Shown here: positions 59,980-64,000 of the stretch, piece by piece | Layout: the number at the start of each line of letters is the position of its first letter | How positions within the stretch are numbered: position 1 is the stretch's first letter | Assembly (NCBI RefSeq): GCF_040409815.1 | Contig: NZ_CP099959.1 | Coordinates: 1,612,001-1,676,000 of the forward strand | Length of the DNA stretch: 64,000 nucleotides | Origin: Polynucleobacter sp. UK-FUSCHL-C3 | GTDB taxonomy: Bacteria; Pseudomonadota; Gammaproteobacteria; Burkholderiales; Burkholderiaceae | Direction: 5' to 3' | Notes under the pieces: generated by a model | Told to the model about the DNA's origin: nothing | The model's input: the letters and a program-made list of their open reading frames with translations, nothing else | Databases searched by the model: none | Program-made: the position numbers and the translations under genes

Positions 59980-62163
59980 CTAAATAATAGAGATATGATC
60001 TGGCTCTAAACCAGCTTGATATCGGTCATACATCTGGATATAGGCTGCTTCAAGATTTTTAGTAAAAAGCGGTGTATCAAATAAGGGGGTAGTCAAGCGA
60101 TTGTTAGCCAGCTTCAATTTAATCTTTGCAAGTTTCTGAGGATTCGTGGCTAACTCAATTGCTAAGGCTTCATACTGCTCTTGATTCGTTGTAATGAGCT
60201 CAGGTAAGTCAATCGCATTCAAAAGACTCGCTGCTACCCGACTGGCGAACGACTGACCCATGAGCGTTAATACTGGTAGTCCAGTCCATAGGGCATCACT
60301 AGCAGTTGTTCCAGCGTTATACGGAAAAGTATCTAAAAATAAATCGCAAACTTGATAGCGAGTCAGATATTCACTATAAGAAATATGCTCACCAAAGACT
60401 AATCTAGAACAATCAACACCTCTGACTCTTGCTTCCTTTATAAGATTAGCTTTTGACCACTTACTATCAGCATAAAGAAAAAGTATACTACCATCCACCG
60501 CCTTCAAAATATGCATCCAGCTATCAAAGGTAGCGGGCAAAAACTTGTAGTTATTATTAAAGCAGCAAAAAATAATTCCCGCGCTGGGAAGCCCAAATCC
60601 TGTACGTGTAAATTTCTTATCGGAGATAGCACGTTTTCGATCATTTGCTTGGTAGTTTGGCAGACGTACAATTTTTTCTGCATAGAAATGGTCAAACCCA
60701 CTAGGAATTATGGTTTTATCTGCTACCAAATAATCGTAATACTCAGCGCCTATTGTTCCTAAATACCCAATATAACTTAACTGAATAGGGGCCGCTCTAC
60801 AAGCAAAAATACCTACTCGAGCGCTATCGGTATGCCCACCTAAATCAACTGCAATATCAATTTCTAAGTGTCTCGAAAGTTGGGCAATTTGCTGATCAGA
60901 CTTTGTTTTTACATCTATAAATAGATCGAAAGCCTGTTCTAAGCGTGAACGCAGTAGAGTTTGACTGTCGACACCAAAAGAAAAGGCAACAATTTCAAAT
61001 CTATTTTTATCGTGTAGCTCAAATAGTTCTGCGGTTAAGAATGCAACAGGATGCTCTCTAAAATCGCCAGAAAAATATCCAACTCGGATTTTCTCTTTTT
61101 GGGAGTATTTATGGTTTAGACCTAAAATATCGTTATGTGGATATTTGGATAAAGTATAAATTTCAGCAGCTTTTTTATGAAATAAAGTATTATCAGTAAA
61201 ACCAAGGGCAGGAAATGGTCTTAAAACTCTTTTATTGGTCATTACGCTATTAGAAAGCTCATCAAAATCATCATTAAAATGCGACCAATCACATATTTTC
61301 ATTTTAGTATGGAGTAAATCACCAAAGACCCATTCAATATCATTCTTTAAAGTGAGTGCCTTATCGAAGCAAGAAATTACCTCGTCGTAGCGTTTAAGCG
61401 CATTTAGTGTGACTCCTTTGTTATACCAACCCTCTGCATAATTCGGCTTTAAACTTAAAGCCTTATCGTGGTTTGTAATTGCTTCATCATAGCGTTTGGT
61501 TTCATATAAGGCATTTCCTTTGTTCGACCAACCCTCGGCAAAGTCGGGCTTTAGACTTAAAGCATTAGTAAAGTGTTCAATTGCCTCATCATATTGTTTG
61601 ATTTCATATAGAGTATTTCCTTTATTTGACCAGATTTCTGCAAAGTCAGGCTTTAGACTTATGGCTATATCGAAGTGTGTAATTGCCTCTGCATAACGCT
61701 GAATTTGATGCAATGCAATGCCCTTATTGATCAGCGCCTCAACATAATCTGGTGTCAGTTTTAGTGCCTCATCAAAACAATCCAAGGCTTGTAAATATTG
61801 ACTTAAATCTAATAACGTTTTTCCATAACTAAGCCAAGCTCTTGGATTTTTTGGAGCTAGTTCTACTGCTTTTTTGTGATGAGGTATCGAATCCCAAAGA
61901 TTGCCTAAGTCATGCAAACTTTTAGCTAAGTTATATTGAATAGCAGCATCATTTGGTTGAATGCTTGTAGCTTTCTTTAAATAATCAGATGCTTCTTTAT
62001 AATTTGCTTGTGTAACTCTAATTAATCCGAAAATACTCAATGCAGAGTAGTTTTTTGGATCTACCTTCAAGATCTTTTTTATAATCGATTCAGCCCGCTC
62101 GAAATTACCAGTCTCAAAAGCCTGTATTGCTTGGGAAAGCATAATTTGTAGTTGAGGATTCAT
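59980..62163 (-). CDS. TPR-containing GT41 glycosyltransferase (SPINDLY/OGT-like)
   Basis: This 727-residue protein has about eight TPR units in residues 1-280. A GT41 catalytic domain follows, with RVGYFSGDFREHPVAFLTAE (about 366-385), DIAVDLGGHTDSARVG, FDSWMHIL and LFLDTFPYNAGTTASDALW as the nucleotide-sugar and acceptor motifs. Such proteins transfer GlcNAc or other sugars to Ser/Thr of proteins, or build glycans. No signal peptide is seen, so action is cytoplasmic. The gene is clearly more AT-rich than its neighbours, stands alone between two moaC 3' ends and adjoins the pilin gene. Horizontal acquisition is likely. The substrate is unknown; nearby pilin is one guess. Confidence 0.93.
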   Translation of the reverse strand: MNPQLQIMLSQAIQAFETGNFERAESIIKKILKVDPKNYSALSIFGLIRVTQANYKEASDYLKKATSIQPNDAAIQYNLAKSLHDLGNLWDSIPHHKKAVELAPKNPRAWLSYGKTLLDLSQYLQALDCFDEALKLTPDYVEALINKGIALHQIQRYAEAITHFDIAISLKPDFAEIWSNKGNTLYEIKQYDEAIEHFTNALSLKPDFAEGWSNKGNALYETKRYDEAITNHDKALSLKPNYAEGWYNKGVTLNALKRYDEVISCFDKALTLKNDIEWVFGDLLHTKMKICDWSHFNDDFDELSNSVMTNKRVLRPFPALGFTDNTLFHKKAAEIYTLSKYPHNDILGLNHKYSQKEKIRVGYFSGDFREHPVAFLTAELFELHDKNRFEIVAFSFGVDSQTLLRSRLEQAFDLFIDVKTKSDQQIAQLSRHLEIDIAVDLGGHTDSARVGIFACRAAPIQLSYIGYLGTIGAEYYDYLVADKTIIPSGFDHFYAEKIVRLPNYQANDRKRAISDKKFTRTGFGLPSAGIIFCCFNNNYKFLPATFDSWMHILKAVDGSILFLYADSKWSKANLIKEARVRGVDCSRLVFGEHISYSEYLTRYQVCDLFLDTFPYNAGTTASDALWTGLPVLTLMGQSFASRVAASLLNAIDLPELITTNQEQYEALAIELATNPQKLAKIKLKLANNRLTTPLFDTPLFTKNLEAAYIQMYDRYQAGLEPDHISII
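61327..61734 (-). repeat. four tandem 102-bp TPR-coding repeats
   Basis: Residues 144-279 of the GT41 protein are four consecutive 34-residue units starting LINKG, WSNKG, WSNKG and WYNKG. The second and third units are alike in DNA as well as protein over the 102-bp period, which suggests recent duplication and possible copy-number variation. Confidence 0.85.
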
Positions 62164-62508
62164 AATTTATATTCTAAATATATATGTAGAGCTTTAGCAA
62201 AAATCCAACTGTTACCACCACTTTAAAAAATATTAAATTATTTAAGATAAATACTGGGCATAGATAGGCTGGATGGTGAGAATGCGGCAGGTGAGTCAGC
62301 TTCTAGAAAATCATAAAGGGCACCTGTCTTTAGTTATTATATTCATGAGACCTCACTAGCCAATCTACCATGAATATATTTTGCAATTATGAGGCTCTTG
62401 TTGTCTTTTTCTTGCCTTTTTTCCATTTTTTTATTTATTAATTAATTAATTTGACGGTGTTTGGTTTTATGATCTTTTAGTTTTTCTTTTTTAGCGGGTT
62501 TTCTCTCC
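62164..62508. other. AT-rich non-coding stretch between GT41 gene and moaC remnant
   Basis: No gene is supported here. Upstream of the GT41 start, TTGCTA and TAGAAT with an 18-bp gap are a possible minus-strand promoter. A short plus-strand open stretch ends in a stop near 62340 (encoding DRLDGENAAGESASRKS), which could be a gene remnant. A 10-bp inverted repeat and a TTAA-type simple repeat (about 62434-62453) follow. The composition resembles a recombination scar rather than normal spacing for this genome. Confidence 0.5.
62338..62378. repeat. 10-bp inverted repeat in the AT-rich spacer
   Basis: TATATTCATG (62338-62347) and CATGAATATA (62369-62378) are perfect inverted copies with a 21-bp centre. 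There is no T-run after either arm, so a terminator is unlikely. A binding site or the trace of a mobile element end are possible. Confidence 0.6.
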
Positions 62509-62634
62509 GCAGTCCAAGTTGCTCCCCTCACAATCTACGATATGTGCAAAGCGGTAGGCCGTGGCATGGTGATGGGGCATGTCAAGCCCTTTGAGAAGAG
62601 TGGCGGTAAGTCTGGAGAGTGGAAGGCGAGTTAA
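62509..62634 (+). pseudogene. moaC: diverged remnant of the moaC 3' end
   Basis: The 41 codons plus stop here align without gaps to codons at 59693-59815 of the intact moaC. I count 102 of 123 bases and 34 of 41 residues identical by hand. The remnant reads [19 protein letters not shown] and ends [12 protein letters not shown] then stop, one residue shorter than the intact copy. No start codon or upstream moaC sequence is present, so it is not expressed as MoaC. The pattern of substitutions (LL to PF, SDI to GHV) indicates a copy from another lineage rather than a fresh duplication. Confidence 0.92.
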
Positions 62635-62651
62635 TTAAAAGCTCGCCTTCC
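62621..62651. terminator. hairpin at the moaC remnant/pilin junction
   Basis: GGAAGGCGAG (62621-62630, the last moaC codons) and CTCGCCTTCC (62642-62651) form a perfect 10-bp stem with an 11-nt loop, 5 bp after the pilin stop. No T-run follows on either strand, so it is at best a weak or rho-assisted terminator. The intact moaC end at 59821 lacks the complementary arm. Confidence 0.6.
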
Positions 62652-62656
62652 CTACC

Positions 62657-63157
62657 TTATTTACCAGCCCTGCATTCTGCAGGAAGCAATTTTGCTGAAA
62701 GACTGGTTTGCTCCGAACGACACGACCAACCCCCAGACCAGCTTGTAACACCACTTTGTGATAAGTCTATTGCCCGTGGAGATGCAACGTCCGGTTCATT
62801 GGTGGGGATCAATATCAAACTATTTTTACCATCTGGGGCAACAGTAGTTTGGTAATCAATAGCAATCGCCCCGTTTGCAAGGATCTCAATCTCTTTGACA
62901 CTGCGTGTTGCCGTAAATGAGAAAGCCTCTTGAGTCGCTCGATCCATCGGTGAAGGGCCCTTAGTCGCGTAGGCTTCGGCTACTGCTAATTTGGCACTAG
63001 AAGCTAAATTTAAGCCCTCAACCACTCTGCCACGGGCTATGTAATCCTGATACTGAGGCACTGCAACCGCAACCAAGATACCAATGATGGCAACGACTAC
63101 CATCACTTCAATTAAAGTAAAACCTTTTTGATTTATATCTTTATTATTTTTAAGCAT
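62657..63157 (-). CDS. type IV pilin (PilA/PilE-like major or minor pilin)
   Basis: This 166-residue prepilin has leader MLKNNKDINQKG and the prepilin peptidase site before FTLIEVMVVVAIIGI, with the conserved Glu at mature position 5. The hydrophobic N-terminal helix is followed by VPQYQDYIARGRVVEG and a beta-rich head. Two cysteines near the end (CRSEQ..PAEC) form the expected C-terminal disulfide loop. It is a lone pilin gene between terC and the moaC remnant. Its ribosome-binding site AAGGAGG lies inside a long stem-loop (63164-63213). Confidence 0.95.
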   Translation of the reverse strand: MLKNNKDINQKGFTLIEVMVVVAIIGILVAVAVPQYQDYIARGRVVEGLNLASSAKLAVAEAYATKGPSPMDRATQEAFSFTATRSVKEIEILANGAIAIDYQTTVAPDGKNSLILIPTNEPDVASPRAIDLSQSGVTSWSGGWSCRSEQTSLSAKLLPAECRAGK

Positions 63158-63163
63158 AAAAAT

Positions 63164-63213
63164 CCCCTCCTTAATGAGCCTCTATCATCAGATAAAAACT
63201 CATTACAGAGGGG
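63164..63213 (-). promoter_or_regulatory. stem-loop enclosing the pilin ribosome-binding site
   Basis: On the minus strand CCCCTC-TG-TAATGAG pairs with CTCATTA-AG-GAGGGG, giving 13 base pairs with one 2-nt internal mismatch. The loop is 20 nt and contains a smaller TATC/GATA stem. The 3' arm includes AAGGAGG, the pilin ribosome-binding site, 8 bp before the ATG, and is followed by ATTTTT. The element can act as the terC terminator, as a translational block on pilin mRNA, or as both. Confidence 0.8.
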
Positions 63214-63214
63214 T

Positions 63215-63253
63215 GGTTTGTTGTAATTAGTATCTGATTTTGCTGTCAGTCAA
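63215..63253 (-). promoter_or_regulatory. possible pilin promoter between terC and the leader hairpin
   Basis: TTGACT (63253-63248, minus) begins right at the terC stop and matches the -35 consensus at five of six bases. The -10 region is poor: GATACT and TACTAA lie 13 and 15 bp away. A start here would place the full hairpin at the 5' end of the pilin message. No sigma-54 TGGC-N-TTGC element was seen. Confidence 0.35.
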
Positions 63254-63955
63254 TTAAGTGCTAACTTTTTTACTGCTACGCTTCACCAATTCACCAACAG
63301 CCATCACTCCAATCGCACCAGCAATACCAGCAATGGTGGCGTAATCCGCCAAGCCTTCACCAAATTGCTTAATAAGCGCAGGGTCGGTCATCATCATGCC
63401 ACCCGCAATCCAACCCAAGAGACCCGCACCAGCAGTCACAATGAGTGGGAAACGATCGATAAGGTATAGAACAACCTTGCTACCAGCAACAATAATGGGA
63501 ACCGAGACGATCAAACCAAAGATCACATAGCCCACTTGATGGGCTGCATTATCAACTTGACCCGCTGCACCTGCAATTGCAAGTACGTTGTCTAGACTCA
63601 TTACGATATCCGCAATGATGATAGTTTTAATAGCAGCAAAGAGTTTGTCTGGTGCATCAAGATTGTGCTCTTCTTCATCGTGCTGCACCATGAGTTTGTA
63701 GCCAATCCATAACAGTAATGCGCCACCAACTAATTTCAAGAACGGTATTTGTAATAAAGTGACTGCAAAAGCAACTAGGATGACGCGTAAGATAATCGCG
63801 CCGGCAGTTCCCCAAATAATGCCCTTCTTTCTTTGATTGGGATGCAAGTTGCGGCAGGCTAGCGCAATCACTACGGCATTATCGCCGCCCAAAAGAAGAT
63901 CAATGATGATGATTTGGATCACCACAGACCAGTCAATCATTGCTAAAAATTCCAT
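63254..63955 (-). CDS. TerC-family integral membrane protein
   Basis: This 233-residue protein has about seven membrane helices. The TerC motifs LLGGDNAVVIALACRNL (about 21-37) and ADIVMSLDNVLAIAGAAG (about 114-131) each carry the paired acidic residues thought to bind metal. Many members export manganese or support metalation of exported proteins; the role here is inferred from the family. GAGGAAG precedes the ATG. Only 45 bp of its upstream region is in the window, so a riboswitch cannot be assessed. Confidence 0.93.
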   Translation of the reverse strand: MEFLAMIDWSVVIQIIIIDLLLGGDNAVVIALACRNLHPNQRKKGIIWGTAGAIILRVILVAFAVTLLQIPFLKLVGGALLLWIGYKLMVQHDEEEHNLDAPDKLFAAIKTIIIADIVMSLDNVLAIAGAAGQVDNAAHQVGYVIFGLIVSVPIIVAGSKVVLYLIDRFPLIVTAGAGLLGWIAGGMMMTDPALIKQFGEGLADYATIAGIAGAIGVMAVGELVKRSSKKVST

Positions 63956-64000
63956 GTCTTCCTCTATTTGTTATTGATATTGACCCAAAACACTTTTATA

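Noticed and set aside
62619..62855. Plus-strand open frame beginning in the moaC remnant
   Set aside because: It is antisense to the pilin 3' half and out of frame with moaC.

Overview
The window looks like a chromosomal segment of a small-genome betaproteobacterium, most likely Polynucleobacter or a close relative in the Burkholderiales. This is inferred from gene content and gene order: hrcA-hemH-grpE-dnaK-dnaJ, recG-oxyR-ubiA, glcDEF, queA-tgt-yajC-secD-secF, pgk-pyk-purC-purE-purK-sua5 and a three-gene transhydrogenase. Moderate base composition, very short intergenic gaps and many 1-25 bp gene junctions support it. No database search was possible. No rRNA, tRNA, CRISPR array, transposase or integrase was recognised. 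Almost all genes are housekeeping genes.

Positions 1-5.7 kb (minus strand) carry the heat-shock cluster hrcA, hemH, grpE, dnaK and a truncated dnaJ. Near-consensus sigma-32 promoters stand before grpE and before dnaK, and there is an attenuator-like hairpin between dnaK and dnaJ. At 5.7-18.9 kb come nadK and recN, then glnE (minus), yhdP, a nitrilase-family amidase, tldD and DAHP synthase, closed by a strong terminator. At 18.9-31 kb are a cobalamin adenosyltransferase (minus), glcD-glcE-glcF-yggS-proC, the minus-strand group recG-oxyR-ubiA, and queA-tgt-yajC-secD-secF, which runs on to 34.5 kb. At 34.5-42.2 kb are waaA and purB (minus), a GST, mnmA (minus) and pntAA-pntAB-pntB.

Positions 42.2-45.7 kb hold a small lipoprotein gene, a cupin gene, groEL-groES with a CIRCE operator laid over a sigma-70-type promoter, and an HU gene. 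HrcA encoded at 5 kb is the expected CIRCE repressor, so the two chaperone loci appear to use different control: CIRCE/HrcA for groESL and sigma-32 for grpE and dnaK. Then come dacB (plus), the minus-strand pgk-pyk-purC-purE-purK-sua5 run, azlCD, and ilvE with a zinc-finger gene and waaF.

The last 5 kb is the only region that looks accessory. Intact moaC is followed by an AT-rich insert of about 2.7 kb carrying a TPR plus GT41 (SPINDLY/OGT-like) glycosyltransferase. The insert ends in a second, diverged copy of the moaC 3' end (about 83% identical by hand count), directly next to a type IV pilin gene and terC. The pilin ribosome-binding site lies inside a long stem-loop that also resembles a terminator. 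These two observations, the moaC-bounded glycosyltransferase insert and the pilin leader hairpin, are the best candidates for something new.
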